A program made the position numbers and the translations under genes. A stretch of 45,076 bases of DNA from the NCBI GenBank assembly GCA_019237115.1, contig JAFAHS010000515.1, forward strand, positions 1 through 45,076. The letters run 5' to 3'. Source of the DNA: Deltaproteobacteria bacterium (lineage in GTDB: Bacteria > Desulfobacterota > Binatia > Binatales > Binataceae). The notes under the pieces are model-generated. The model searched no databases, was not told the DNA's origin, and was given only the letters and a program-made list of their open reading frames with translations. Positions 17,688 through 26,305 of the stretch are shown here, piece by piece. The stretch's first letter is position 1. Every line of letters begins with the position of its first letter.

Positions 17688-18009
17688 TACGGCTCTCCCG
17701 GCGCATCTGATATTTTAGAAGTTAACGGTCGGGGCGACAGGAAAAATTTCACGACTTCCCTTCCAGCACCCCTGCACTACACGCCGCCCACCTCGGCGTG
17801 TGACAGCCTCGACGGTGCGGATTCGTCACTACTCTTTTCGGCTATTCATGCCAACCAGAGAGGAGAACAAATCGCCCTCCGTTACTCGATATCCGCACCG
17901 CGCGAGGCAAGCTGAAAAACCGCGGCTTAGGAATTCAGGTGATTCGGCTTCGGACGAGGGCGACCCGCAAATCGTCCGCAGACCAACAGCAGATTGATCA
18001 ACGCTACGG
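17688..18009. other. Intergenic region, nothing recognised
   Basis: This 322-base stretch lies between the SulP start and the end of the GH15 gene (both minus strand). It should contain the SulP promoter. No coding potential, RNA gene or strong hairpin was recognised. Confidence 0.35.
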
Positions 18010-19809
18010 CTAGCGCTCGCTTGGGGGGCTCGCGACAGCGCCTGCGCCAAGGGTCAAATTGCGGACGGAGTTGACCAGGGACACGTGGGTGAAGGCCTGT
18101 GGGAAGTTGCCAAGCAGGCGGTGCGAGCCCGGATCGTATTCCTCCGCGATCAGTCCGACATCGTTACAAAGCGAGGCCAGGCGTTGGAAAAGCTCGTGCG
18201 CTTCCCGATGGTGTCCCCCCAGTATCAGGTTGTCCACCAGCCAGAAAGAACAGGGAAGAAATGCTCCCTCGCCCGGCGGCAATCCGTCCACCCCCGCCTC
18301 GGTGCGATAGCGCATCACCAGGCCGTCGGAGACCAGTTCGCGGCGAATTCCCTCGACCGTTCCAATAACCCGCGGATCATGCGGCGGGAGAAATCCGACC
18401 AGCGGGATCATCAGGAGTGCGGCATCAAGCGCGTCGCTTCCGTAATACTGGACGAAGGCATTGCGCCGTCGATTGAAGCCTTGTTCGCAGACGTCCCGAT
18501 GGATTCGGTCGCGTAGCTTGCGCCATCGCTCGAGCGGGCCCTCGTGAAAGCCGGCTTCGACCGCTTTCACCGCTCGATCCAGCGCGACCCACGCCATCAC
18601 CTTGGAATGCGTGAAATGACGCCGCGGTCCCCGTACCTCCCAGATCCCCTCATCCGGCTGGTTCCATACTTTTTCCAGATTCTGCATCAAGGCGGTCAGC
18701 AGAGCCCATGACTCGAGGGAAGGGGTCGCGCCACTGCGCCGACCGACGTCGAACGCGCCCACAATTTCGCCATACACGTCGAGCTGAAACTGTTGGTGGG
18801 CTGCGTTTCCGATGCGCACGGGGGTGCTCTCCTCGTAGCCGGAAAGCCACGGGAGCTCGAACTCGGTAATCCGGCGTTCGCCCGCTATACCATAGAGGAT
18901 TTGCAGATCGTCGGGGCTTCCGGCGACCGCGCGCAGCAGCCAATCACGCCACGCAAACGCCTCGGTCATGTAACCCGAAAGCATCAGCGCATAAAGCGTC
19001 AAGGTTGCGTCACGAAGCCAGCAGAAGCGGTAATCCCAGTTGCGCGGACCGCCGATCCATTCCGGCAGCGCGGCCGTTGGAGCGGCGACAATCCCCCCGG
19101 TGGGGCCGTAAGTAAGCGCCTTCAACGTGATCAGCGAGCGCAGTGCCAGGTCACGCCATGGTCCCGCGAGCGTGCAACGCGATGACCACTCCAGCCACCA
19201 TGCTTCGGTCTCACGCAGCAGCTGGCCGGAGTCGTCTTCGGACGGTGGCCCTTCGTGCGACGGATACCAAGTCAATGTAAACGGAATACTTTGTCCGCTT
19301 GCTATCATGAATTCACTGACTGTTGCGAGGTTCTGAACCTGCATGGGAACCGGGGTCCTAAGCTCAAGCGCATCAGGGCCCGCGATCGCGCGGATTGCGT
19401 GATCGTATCGCGTTATCCACGGCACGATGTGCCCGTAATCGAACCGAACGGTCAAATTCATCCGCATCGGTACCGAGCCTCGCAGCCCGCGCACAATTCG
19501 AACGATGTCGGTACGCTGCGCGCGCCTCGCAATCGGCATGAAGTCGATCACCACGACCGCTCCACTCTCAGTTACGAATTCGTTTTCCAAAATCAGTGTG
19601 GGACCGGTATAGCGGCGGCGGACACTCTGCACAGTGGCGTCGGGCGCGATCTGCCAATGTCCATTCGTCGGGTTCCCGAGGAGCGCAGCGAAGCAGGCAC
19701 CCGAATCGAATCGTGGTATGCATAGCCAATCAATCGAGCCGTTGTTTCCGACCAGCGCGACCGTGTGCGTGTTTCCGATCATCGCGTAGTCTTCAATCCT
19801 GAGGCTCAT
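18010..19809 (-). CDS. Glycoside hydrolase family 15 (glucoamylase/trehalase-like)
   Basis: A 599-residue cytoplasmic-looking GH15 enzyme. I start it at the ATG complementary to 19807-19809 because the family begins MSLRIEDYAMIGNTHTVALVG...SIDWLCIPRFDS; the open frame 22 codons earlier adds an unrelated basic stretch. The N-terminal beta-sandwich (about 1-220) is followed by the (alpha/alpha)6 barrel with GGPRNWDYRFCWLRDATLTLYALMLSGY, the RIGNAAHQQFQLDVYGEI segment, HFTHSKVMAWVALDRAV, and GAFLPCSFWLVDNLILGGHHREA near the C-terminus. These are the usual GH15 landmarks that carry the two catalytic acids. Members release glucose from alpha-glucans or trehalose. No signal peptide is evident, so an intracellular role in glycogen or trehalose turnover is likely. 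The ribosome-binding site is weak. Confidence 0.88.
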   Translation of the reverse strand: MSLRIEDYAMIGNTHTVALVGNNGSIDWLCIPRFDSGACFAALLGNPTNGHWQIAPDATVQSVRRRYTGPTLILENEFVTESGAVVVIDFMPIARRAQRTDIVRIVRGLRGSVPMRMNLTVRFDYGHIVPWITRYDHAIRAIAGPDALELRTPVPMQVQNLATVSEFMIASGQSIPFTLTWYPSHEGPPSEDDSGQLLRETEAWWLEWSSRCTLAGPWRDLALRSLITLKALTYGPTGGIVAAPTAALPEWIGGPRNWDYRFCWLRDATLTLYALMLSGYMTEAFAWRDWLLRAVAGSPDDLQILYGIAGERRITEFELPWLSGYEESTPVRIGNAAHQQFQLDVYGEIVGAFDVGRRSGATPSLESWALLTALMQNLEKVWNQPDEGIWEVRGPRRHFTHSKVMAWVALDRAVKAVEAGFHEGPLERWRKLRDRIHRDVCEQGFNRRRNAFVQYYGSDALDAALLMIPLVGFLPPHDPRVIGTVEGIRRELVSDGLVMRYRTEAGVDGLPPGEGAFLPCSFWLVDNLILGGHHREAHELFQRLASLCNDVGLIAEEYDPGSHRLLGNFPQAFTHVSLVNSVRNLTLGAGAVASPPSER

Positions 19810-20545
19810 GGCGAATTTTCTCGGGCGTCGGAGTTCGCGGGGTTTTCGGGTGCGGTTCTGATCGGCCGTCACCATGCGAGAAGGCCTACCGAACTCCGCA
19901 CCGGGTTTCCTTCAATGCGGTTTCGAGTAAATCACACCTGGCTCCGAGAGTCTCTACGCAAGACAGCTTGAATATCGCTCCCCATGGAAGCCAACCTCGG
20001 CCAAGGTACGCTCGCCAGTCACTGCGGCGGAGCGACGGTCAAGCGTGGCGCCGGCGCGAGCGTACTTATCGGGAGTTCAAGTACTCGATCGCGCTGCGAC
20101 CGACCTTTCCAGCGAGGGCCACAAAAGGCCACAAGCTGGCGGCCCGCGTCACGGGCACTTGATACTCAATTTTTACTACGCGACGCCGCTAAGGCACGCC
20201 GGATTGATCTGAGCGCGGAAAGGTCGTAAGCGAAGGCCGCACGGACTATCAGACCGTCAGCGATTTCCAACCGGGGATACCGGAAGCTATCGTGCATCCG
20301 CGCTTGCCCGGTAAAATCAGGCTTACCAGTAGAAACATGCGTGCAGCGCTTACAACTTGACCACTGCTCATTGACACGTTCGCAAACTGATCCGATCGAC
20401 ATTATAGTTACACCATCGCAAGTCGAAGTGTTTCGTAACGCGAACGGCTAGAAGCTGGACCGAGAGGGGGCTAGCTACAGTGCGAAACGATCTGCCGAGC
20501 GACTCAGCGCCGCCAATCTAGAGTGACATCCTGGTCTGGGGGGAA
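19810..20545. other. Long intergenic region upstream of the cytochrome cluster
   Basis: About 740 bases separate the divergent GH15 and cytochrome genes. I see no convincing protein. A short inverted repeat GTACTT...AAGTAC lies at 20062-20084 (6-base stem, 11-base loop), and a ggccacaa direct repeat near 20120; neither is strong. Both divergent promoters should be here. A GGGGGG run just before 20546 serves as ribosome-binding site for the cytochrome. Confidence 0.35.
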
Positions 20546-21331
20546 ATGGCGGGCGGGCCGTTGGGTTTGCGACTATTCAAGCAGCTGCTCTCAGCCGTTA
20601 TTGCGGCCGGCTCGCTATTTCTCGCGGTGGCTAGGGACGTTGATTGCGCTGACGTGCTGGCTGCCGCTTCTCAAGCGACGGCCTCGACTCCGTCGCCTGC
20701 GCCCACGGCGGAACCGCGTGTCGGGGGTCGAAGCGGCGGCGCAATAGTCGCCAACTATGTCGGCACCGAAGCGTGCGTAGGGTGCCATCAAGCCGCGGCC
20801 CATGACTTCAGCGCGACCATGATGGGCAACATCCTGATCAAGCATCCGCGTGATGACATCGAGAAGCGCGGCTGCGAATCGTGTCACGGGCCCGGGAGCC
20901 TGTACGTTCCCGAGATGGCGAAGGCCATGGGCGCGGGCAAAAAGCCCGACGAAGCGATGCGCGGACCGCCCGCGGAGCCTTCGCTTACGACCTTCCGTCC
21001 GGACTCGGGCGAATCGGCCAACCAGAACAACACCCCCTGCCTGATGTGCCACGAGCGTGGCAATCAGGCCTTTTGGCGGGCCAGTACCCAAGGCACAGTA
21101 CTTAGACATTCCCCACTACCTGAGCGACGATGTCGGCGCGACTCCATACGGACAGGACCGGGGCAACTTCACCCTTGGCTCGCATCCCGCGCCGCCCACG
21201 CCCGGTCAGCCGACCGGCAAGAACATCGGGACGTGGGTCAACAGCACCGCCGATCCGGTTGCTCTAAACCTGCTCGACGGAGTGTCGAACCTCAACGTTC
21301 GCTACACCCCCGATCCGCCCTGGACGTATAA
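20546..21331 (+). CDS. DmsE/MtrA-like multihaem cytochrome c, truncated after three haems
   Basis: The gene starts at ATG 20546 (GGGGGGAA upstream) with a signal-like hydrophobic segment (LFKQLLSAVIAAGSLFLAVA). Three CxxCH haem sites follow: CVGCH, CESCH (in CESCHGPGS) and CLMCH (in CLMCHERGNQAFWRAST). The spacing and the CESCHGPGS and CLMCHERG-x-x-x-x-W patterns match DmsE/MtrA-type decahaem cytochromes that sit inside an outer-membrane barrel. Homology stops sharply at about base 21090; the remaining open residues to 21331 are arginine-rich and unlike a cytochrome because they read through barrel-coding DNA in the wrong frame. About seven haems are missing. As drawn, the product could not span the barrel. 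It is either a genuine deletion fusing two neighbouring genes or a misassembly. Confidence 0.75.
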   Translation: MAGGPLGLRLFKQLLSAVIAAGSLFLAVARDVDCADVLAAASQATASTPSPAPTAEPRVGGRSGGAIVANYVGTEACVGCHQAAAHDFSATMMGNILIKHPRDDIEKRGCESCHGPGSLYVPEMAKAMGAGKKPDEAMRGPPAEPSLTTFRPDSGESANQNNTPCLMCHERGNQAFWRASTQGTVLRHSPLPERRCRRDSIRTGPGQLHPWLASRAAHARSADRQEHRDVGQQHRRSGCSKPARRSVEPQRSLHPRSALDV

Positions 21332-23153
21332 CGCCTACTTCAACTTTCAGAATCCCAGCGGCAACTACCACGCCTTTGGGACCATGTTCGGGCCGAGTCC
21401 CGGGACCTACAACATCGCGCAGGTCTACTACCCTCTCAACTACGACATCTACAACTACGGAGTGGGCGCGGAGTACTCGGGCGGTGACGGGGTGTGGACT
21501 GTAGGCGCGAAGTACGACGGTTCGTTCTTCAAGAACCAGGACTCCGTGCTCTCCTGGTCAAACCCTAACGTGTGGAACCAACTGAATGCGGCGGGCACCT
21601 GCGTCAACTCTGCTCTCTACTCCCCCACCGGAGGAACCGGTCCGTGCAAGGGTCAGATGCAACTGTTCCCGGACAACGAAGCTCATACCTTCACCGTCGA
21701 TGGGGGGCTCAATCTGCCGCTCAAGACGCGCGTGATGGGCAGTTTTTCTTATGGGTGGTGGCTGCAGAACCAGGGGTTCATCCCGTTTACGATTAATAGC
21801 GCGCTCCCCAGACAGGGACTGCCACAGAGCGGGCTTGGCGGCGACGTACAGCCGCTTTATGCCAATGCAACGGTGGTCAGCGATCCGCTCGAGCGGCTCG
21901 AGCTGAGAGCGACCTATAGTTACTACGATTACAACAACGAGGATCCCGAGATTACCTTCAAGAACATCGAGTCTCTGAACGATATCGCGAGCACCTTCAC
22001 CGCAACCGCGTTCCCTTTCTCGTTCTCCGAGCAGGACATAAAGCTCTCGGCGAGCTACCAGCTCACGCCCAGTCTGGCAACACGCTTCGTCGGGCAGATC
22101 ACGACCAACCACAACGCGGGCATGATGGTTCTGCAGCAGGATACCACTTCGTACGGACCGGTAGTGGATTATCAGCCCTGGGACTGGGTCGAGTTCCAGG
22201 GCAGCTATCAGTATGCCAACCGCAGCTCGCCCGGGTACAACAACAATCGCGCCTCCCTGGTTGGAGAGGACGCCGAGGCAACCGAGTTGAACGCGCTGCG
22301 TCGGTTTGACCAGGCGTCGGTGCATGTGAATCAATTCCAGCTCTATGGCGCCGTGCATCCGTTCCATGCTTCCGAGGATCCCTATCTCAATACCCTTTCG
22401 GTGTACGCGGCGATGAACTACGACAACTATCGTTATCCCGCCTCGGTCATCGGCCGGCAGCAATGGTCGGATTACGTACCCTCTGTGGGTGTAGCGTATA
22501 GTCCCAGCGAGCAGCTGAACGTATTCGCCAACTACAGCTGGCAGGCGACCGACTGGTATATGGCGGGTTTCCAGCGCCAGCCCTATTCAAGTTCTGCACC
22601 ACCCCCTCCTCCACCATGCACGGCCGGCGCGGCGGGGCAGACTCCGCAGACCTGCCCCCAGCAGGTGTGGACCAGTTACGGGAGAAACCAGGGGAGCTCG
22701 GTGGATCTTTCAGTCGAGTCTTCATTGCCGCCGTTGAGCATTGAAGGCTCGCCGATTTTACGCAATCGATCGAAGTTCAGCGTCAACTACACCTACGCGG
22801 TGACCACCAATCTCACCCATGCCAACGGCGATACGGCATTTGGCCCCGCGACCAGCTATCCCAACATCGGAACTCAATTTCACCAGCTGATCGTACAGTA
22901 CGAGTACCCGTTCAAACAGCACATGGCGCTGGACATTGGCTATTACTTCAGTCACTTCGGCGAGAACGATTTTCAATGGGACAATCTCAGGCAGTGGATG
23001 GGAAGTGCCTCGCCCAACTCAATCTTCGTTTCGTTGGGTCTACCACCTGGACGCCTTACACCGGAAACGCTGGCTACCTGGCGCTCAAATACAGCTTTTG
23101 AGCTTCTGGGATGGGCCGGGAGTCGCTATGAGATCCGACAGAAGGCATTGTGA
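21057..23153 (+). CDS. MtrB/PioB-family outer-membrane barrel, N-terminus missing and C-terminus frameshifted
   Basis: An open frame of 698 residues, rich in alternating aromatic/polar residues, Asn, Tyr and Gly, typical of a long outer-membrane beta-barrel. The pieces YLDIPHYLSDDVGATPY, ELRATYSYYDYNNEDPEI and VGVAYSPSEQLNVFANYSW are typical of the MtrB/PioB decahaem-associated barrel family, which wraps a multihaem cytochrome and conducts electrons across the outer membrane. Barrel sequence begins abruptly near 21095, directly after cytochrome-coding DNA, so the signal peptide and first strands are absent. At the 3' end, one missing base near 23040 throws the frame: the expected ending TPYTGNAGYLALKYSF followed by a stop at 23099-23101 sits in the next frame. 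The terminal Phe needed for barrel assembly is thus lost in the frame as written. Confidence 0.75.
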   Translation: MAIRPFGGPVPKAQYLDIPHYLSDDVGATPYGQDRGNFTLGSHPAPPTPGQPTGKNIGTWVNSTADPVALNLLDGVSNLNVRYTPDPPWTYNAYFNFQNPSGNYHAFGTMFGPSPGTYNIAQVYYPLNYDIYNYGVGAEYSGGDGVWTVGAKYDGSFFKNQDSVLSWSNPNVWNQLNAAGTCVNSALYSPTGGTGPCKGQMQLFPDNEAHTFTVDGGLNLPLKTRVMGSFSYGWWLQNQGFIPFTINSALPRQGLPQSGLGGDVQPLYANATVVSDPLERLELRATYSYYDYNNEDPEITFKNIESLNDIASTFTATAFPFSFSEQDIKLSASYQLTPSLATRFVGQITTNHNAGMMVLQQDTTSYGPVVDYQPWDWVEFQGSYQYANRSSPGYNNNRASLVGEDAEATELNALRRFDQASVHVNQFQLYGAVHPFHASEDPYLNTLSVYAAMNYDNYRYPASVIGRQQWSDYVPSVGVAYSPSEQLNVFANYSWQATDWYMAGFQRQPYSSSAPPPPPPCTAGAAGQTPQTCPQQVWTSYGRNQGSSVDLSVESSLPPLSIEGSPILRNRSKFSVNYTYAVTTNLTHANGDTAFGPATSYPNIGTQFHQLIVQYEYPFKQHMALDIGYYFSHFGENDFQWDNLRQWMGSASPNSIFVSLGLPPGRLTPETLATWRSNTAFELLGWAGSRYEIRQKAL

Positions 23154-23238
23154 TCGAAGAGTGTCAAAATGGCTACGCTGTCTGGTTCCCCAGGACTTGT
23201 TTAATAAAACAATTGCAGGAGCAATAGTGTAAAGGAGG

Positions 23239-23601
23239 GTGCCCATGAATCCTGTTAGAGCTTTTCGACGGTTGGCAAGTTTTGCGGTGGTGATCACTAT
23301 TGGAATCTCGTTTGCTCCGGTGTCCGTTCGGGCACAAGATGCCAGCGCGATCTACGCGCAGAAGTGCGTTTCCTGCCACGGACCACAGGGCAAAGGGGAT
23401 GGACCGGCGGGCAAGTATCTGAACCCCAAACCTAATGACTTCGCTGTGTCGCTGAAGGACAAGACTGACGAGTGGATTGCCAAATCGATAAAGGGCGGTG
23501 GAGTTGCAGTCGGACTCTCGTCGGTGATGCCGCCGTTTGCGGATCTCAGTGACGACCAGGTGAAAGCGCTCGTCGAATACATCAAGAAGCTCGGTTCCTG
23601 A
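23239..23601 (+). CDS. Monohaem class I cytochrome c, periplasmic
   Basis: A 120-residue exported cytochrome. AAGGAGGG sits a few bases before ATG 23239. A signal peptide (RLASFAVVITIGISFAPVSVRA, cleavage near VRA-QD) precedes the mature domain, which has one haem site CVSCH about ten residues in, the GPQGKGDGPAG loop, and the axial Met in VMPPFADLSDDQVKALVEYIKKL, the usual class I ending. It would carry single electrons in the periplasm. It is 85 bases after the barrel frame and 12 bases before the NapC-type gene, all co-directional. This fits a soluble shuttle between the inner-membrane tetrahaem cytochrome and the outer-membrane porin-cytochrome module. Confidence 0.92.
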   Translation: MPMNPVRAFRRLASFAVVITIGISFAPVSVRAQDASAIYAQKCVSCHGPQGKGDGPAGKYLNPKPNDFAVSLKDKTDEWIAKSIKGGGVAVGLSSVMPPFADLSDDQVKALVEYIKKLGS

Positions 23602-23613
23602 CCGGCTTCATGG

Positions 23614-24108
23614 ATGAGTACTACCGAGAAATTGCTGCTGGGCCTGGTCCTGGGCATCGCGCCCGCGCTGTTCGGACTGGCGGTCTTCGCGTTGTCTTTT
23701 AATCGCGCCGAACGGCTTGGTTTCTGCGCATCGTGTCACACGATGACGCCCTGGGTGGCGGACCTGAAGAACCCCAACAGCGCTTCGCTGGCATCCAAAC
23801 ATTATCGAAACCGGTGGATCGTCACCAACCAGTGTTACACGTGTCACATCAACTACGAATTCATGGGTCCGATCAATGCCAAGCTGGACGGCATGCGGCA
23901 CGTGGTCGCGTACTACACCGGAATCGGGATGCCCCAGGGTGCCATCAAGCTTTACGAGCCATTTCCCAACGGTAACTGCCTGCGCTGCCACGGCGCCGCC
24001 CAGAATTTTAACCAGAGTCCGACTCACGCGGCGGTCATGCAGCAAGTCAAGGCGAATCAATTGAGCTGCACGGTCTGCCATCAGCCGATTCATACACCGC
24101 AGGGATGA
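23614..24108 (+). CDS. NapC/NirT-type membrane-anchored tetrahaem cytochrome c
   Basis: A 164-residue protein with one N-terminal transmembrane helix (LLLGLVLGIAPALFGLAVFAL) and four CxxCH haem sites: CASCH, CYTCH, CLRCH and CTVCH. The pattern GFCASCHTMTPW after the helix and YTCHINYEFMGP are typical of NapC/NirT/CymA-type quinol dehydrogenases, which pass electrons from the quinol pool to periplasmic partners. It is shorter than the ~190-200-residue NapC standard but has all four haems. In the cluster it would be the inner-membrane entry (or exit) point for the porin-cytochrome conduit. It starts 12 bases after the monohaem cytochrome and ends 4 bases before the small membrane protein, a tight operon. 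Confidence 0.9.
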   Translation: MSTTEKLLLGLVLGIAPALFGLAVFALSFNRAERLGFCASCHTMTPWVADLKNPNSASLASKHYRNRWIVTNQCYTCHINYEFMGPINAKLDGMRHVVAYYTGIGMPQGAIKLYEPFPNGNCLRCHGAAQNFNQSPTHAAVMQQVKANQLSCTVCHQPIHTPQG

Positions 24109-24112
24109 GCAC

Positions 24113-24304
24113 ATGAACAAATTGATCGGATGGGCTTTGGCTGCAAACGCGCTCGGGTTTCTGCTGGCCATACCGTGCCTGGTGGCGACCACGCCGATCA
24201 CGATGGTGGTGTTCTTCCTGGTTAGCTTGCCCCTTTTCGGTATTGGACTCCTCCTCTACCTGGCAGCAGTCGTGCTCGATCTGCGGAGCCACAAAGTTCT
24301 GTGA
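24113..24304 (+). CDS. Small two-helix membrane protein of the cytochrome operon
   Basis: A 63-residue protein made almost entirely of two hydrophobic helices (WALAANALGFLLAIPCLVAT and VVFFLVSLPLFGIGLLLYLAAVVL) ending in a short basic tail. It starts 4 bases after the NapC-type stop, so it is certainly co-transcribed and probably co-translated (GGGATGAG upstream). No family was recognised. Its position suggests a small accessory subunit or stabiliser of the quinol-oxidising cytochrome. It is coding by operon position and residue composition. Confidence 0.7.
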   Translation: MNKLIGWALAANALGFLLAIPCLVATTPITMVVFFLVSLPLFGIGLLLYLAAVVLDLRSHKVL

Positions 24305-24599
24305 GATCGAATGCGCGCGCCACCAAAAACCCCCGTCAGGTCGTATTCGCACCGAACAATAATTCAAGGTCAGTCAGCAAATGGAAGCGCCGCCGGTCGG
24401 ATGGATTTCCGATGGCGTCCCGCCGAAGGCTTCCCAGGTCCGGCCACTCCAAGCCAAGCATGAATGATTCTCAGTGTGGCATGGCGCAACGGGAGACTGG
24501 GGCACAAAGGGGCGGGGTGGTGCGGTAGACGGAGGCGGTCCGCTGGTGCCTTCCTGGCTTTGTTCGCACGGCACATTTCGTGCTCGCTTCGCTGAGCCA
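24305..24599. other. Intergenic region, nothing recognised
   Basis: About 295 bases follow the cytochrome operon. No terminator with a clear stem and T-run was found, and no gene. The frame of the HTH protein downstream is open back to 24474, but those residues are unlike the family and lack a ribosome-binding site. Confidence 0.35.
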
Positions 24600-24857
24600 A
24601 TGGACGAAGTATTAACGGTCCGAGAAGTCGCGGACTTTTTCAGAATTCACCCGACGACCGTCTCGAGAATGGTCCAGCGTGGCGAACTGCCGGGCTTCAG
24701 GGTGGGGAGTGATTGGCGGTTCACGCGCGCTTCAATTCAGCACTGGCTGGAGTCTCGGACGCAAAAGCCTTTATCTGATTTGAGCAGGTTTGGACGAGGC
24801 ACTGACGGAGTCCGAACCCGAACCAGAGCCCTGCGAGTTGGCCGCATAAGATCCTAG
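24600..24857 (+). CDS. Excisionase-type helix-turn-helix DNA-binding protein
   Basis: An 85-residue protein starting at ATG 24600 with the single domain MDEVLTVREVADFFRIHPTTVSRMVQRGELPGFRVGSDWRF, the winged-helix pattern of the excisionase (HTH_17/MerR-like) family: VREVADFF helix, HPTTVSRMV recognition helix, and the RVGSDWRF wing. The tail after SIQHWLESR is arginine-rich and unstructured. Such proteins act as excisionases on mobile elements or as small regulators. No integrase or att-like repeats were found nearby, so a regulatory role or a remnant of a lost element are equally possible. Ribosome-binding sequence is weak; the start is set by the domain. Confidence 0.75.
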   Translation: MDEVLTVREVADFFRIHPTTVSRMVQRGELPGFRVGSDWRFTRASIQHWLESRTQKPLSDLSRFGRGTDGVRTRTRALRVGRIRS

Positions 24858-24999
24858 AACCCGGCTGTCTAGAGCCAGGCCAGTCAGTTTCCGCAAGCTG
24901 TAACGTCCAAGAGATCGTTCTTGGCCGGTGCTGGGCATTTCTGACTGCCGACCCTCGGCGAGTGCGTGCGGAGGTTGAATTGCTCAAGCGCGGGTTTGT

Positions 25000-25677
25000 T
25001 TACCAAATCCCAGGAACGATCCGATAAGGCACCTTCCGGCGATACTCCTCATAACCCGACAAATCGGCCACAAGCCGGCGCTCTTCGTTGAACAACCGAA
25101 CTACAATGACCGCACAGAGAACGAGCCCGACCGGTATTCCCCACCATGAACCCAACGCAAGCGGTGTCGCGACGAGTAACAGCCCGGCGCCCGCATACAT
25201 GGGATGGCGCACGTAAGCATAGAGACCGGTCGATATCACCCGCTGCTCTTTTTCGACCTGCACCACGCCGGAGGCAAAGCTGTTTTCCTTGAATACACTG
25301 AAAATGACGGCGAACGAGATTGCGACCATGGTATCGCCCGCGAGCACCAGCGGAAACCGCACTGACGACCACTGAAAGCGATGGTCGAGTCCCGGGACGA
25401 TCAGCAGGGCACAAAAAAGGACGCTTGCGATCGCCTGAATGACTTTCTGGATAGATTCAGGCTCGGCGATGGGACCGGCGCTCGTCCGGCGTGCGACCAG
25501 ATCCGGGTCGTGCCGCAGAAAATAGATGGTGATCACACCTACTGAGATGGAGAAGATGCCCCAGTAAATCCATCCCTGCCAAAAGCGTATCGATCCGGCC
25601 GGCACGAAAAGCATCAACCCTATAACCAGTAGTAGCCAAGCGGCGCCGGCGATTGCTTTCTTGGTGACTGTATTCAT
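25000..25677 (-). CDS. Isoprenylcysteine carboxyl methyltransferase-like membrane protein
   Basis: A 225-residue integral membrane protein with about five hydrophobic segments. The C-terminal half carries the ICMT/phospholipid methyltransferase pattern: QRVISTGLYAYVRHPMYAGAGLLLVATPLALGSWWG, with the G-L-Y-x-x-V-R-H-P-x-Y core, followed by RLFNEERRLVADLSGYEEYRRKVPYRIVPGIW, where the E-E-R and Y-x-x-Y region contacts S-adenosylmethionine. Bacterial members methylate small lipids or unknown substrates in the inner membrane. It stands alone on the minus strand between an HTH protein and an MFS remnant, so context does not help identify the substrate. Confidence 0.88.
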   Translation of the reverse strand: MNTVTKKAIAGAAWLLLVIGLMLFVPAGSIRFWQGWIYWGIFSISVGVITIYFLRHDPDLVARRTSAGPIAEPESIQKVIQAIASVLFCALLIVPGLDHRFQWSSVRFPLVLAGDTMVAISFAVIFSVFKENSFASGVVQVEKEQRVISTGLYAYVRHPMYAGAGLLLVATPLALGSWWGIPVGLVLCAVIVVRLFNEERRLVADLSGYEEYRRKVPYRIVPGIW

Positions 25678-25957
25678 TGGCCATTCCTACCGATCACGAT
25701 ACCGCCAATCTTCAATCGATGTTGACAGGAGAGATAGTGGCTGCGATCATTCGCGAGCAGGTGACGCTGCAAAAGGTCCGCGATAAGTTATAGAAAGGTG
25801 TCACAGAAGATCTTTTGGTCGCTCGGTTCATGAGCAATGCTCTTGATCAGCACCTCGACTTTTACGAGATCCTGCAACACGTGTGGCATATTGATTCCGC
25901 GGACGCGAGGGCTGTCCATACGATCAAGGCTGACCCCGAGCCATCGGCGAACCTGGT

Positions 25958-26305
25958 GTGAAGGTTCTTGACGCAGCGAGCAAAGCTGCAGCCTCGAGAC
26001 TAATGTTCAACCGCCCACAACGCCGAGTGCGATTTGGCGGCCTCCTTCATCTCCATGCGGTCACAATCGAGAACTTCGACGCAACGATGACTGGCATGGT
26101 CCTGAGCAGTTACTTTGGCGCCTTCGCCCTGGGCGCGATGCGCTGCAGCCGGATCCTTGAACGGATGGGGTACATCCGCGCCTACGCCGCCCTGCGAGCG
26201 ATCGTTGGGTTCGGCTGTGCCGGGATTTTCGTTACGGCCGAAAGCTGGCTGAACGCCAAGGCGCCTGCCGTCGGAGCGCGGGAGGGTCTTTTCAATCTAT
26301 CCTAA
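25958..26305 (+). pseudogene. MFS transporter remnant with internal deletion
   Basis: A 115-residue open frame contains the segment TGMVLSSYFGAFALGAMRCSRILERMGYIRAYAA, the conserved TM2-TM3 part (with the GxLxxRxG-type loop) of a YcaD-like major facilitator. It jumps directly to LRAIVGFGCAGIFVTAESWLN, normally about 30 residues further on (TM4). The rest of the transporter (eight helices) is absent, and the frame ends at 26305. The beginning is also truncated and lacks a ribosome-binding site. This is a decayed gene. A 43-codon open frame at 25830-25961 just upstream was not recognised. Confidence 0.6.

Noticed and set aside
20546..23153. A purposeful cytochrome-barrel fusion protein
   Set aside because: The two parts are in different frames and both are truncated at the junction; deletion or misassembly is simpler.
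24600..24857. Evidence for a mobile element carrying the excisionase-like gene
   Set aside because: No integrase, transposase, att-like repeats or tRNA target was found nearby; a small regulator is equally likely.
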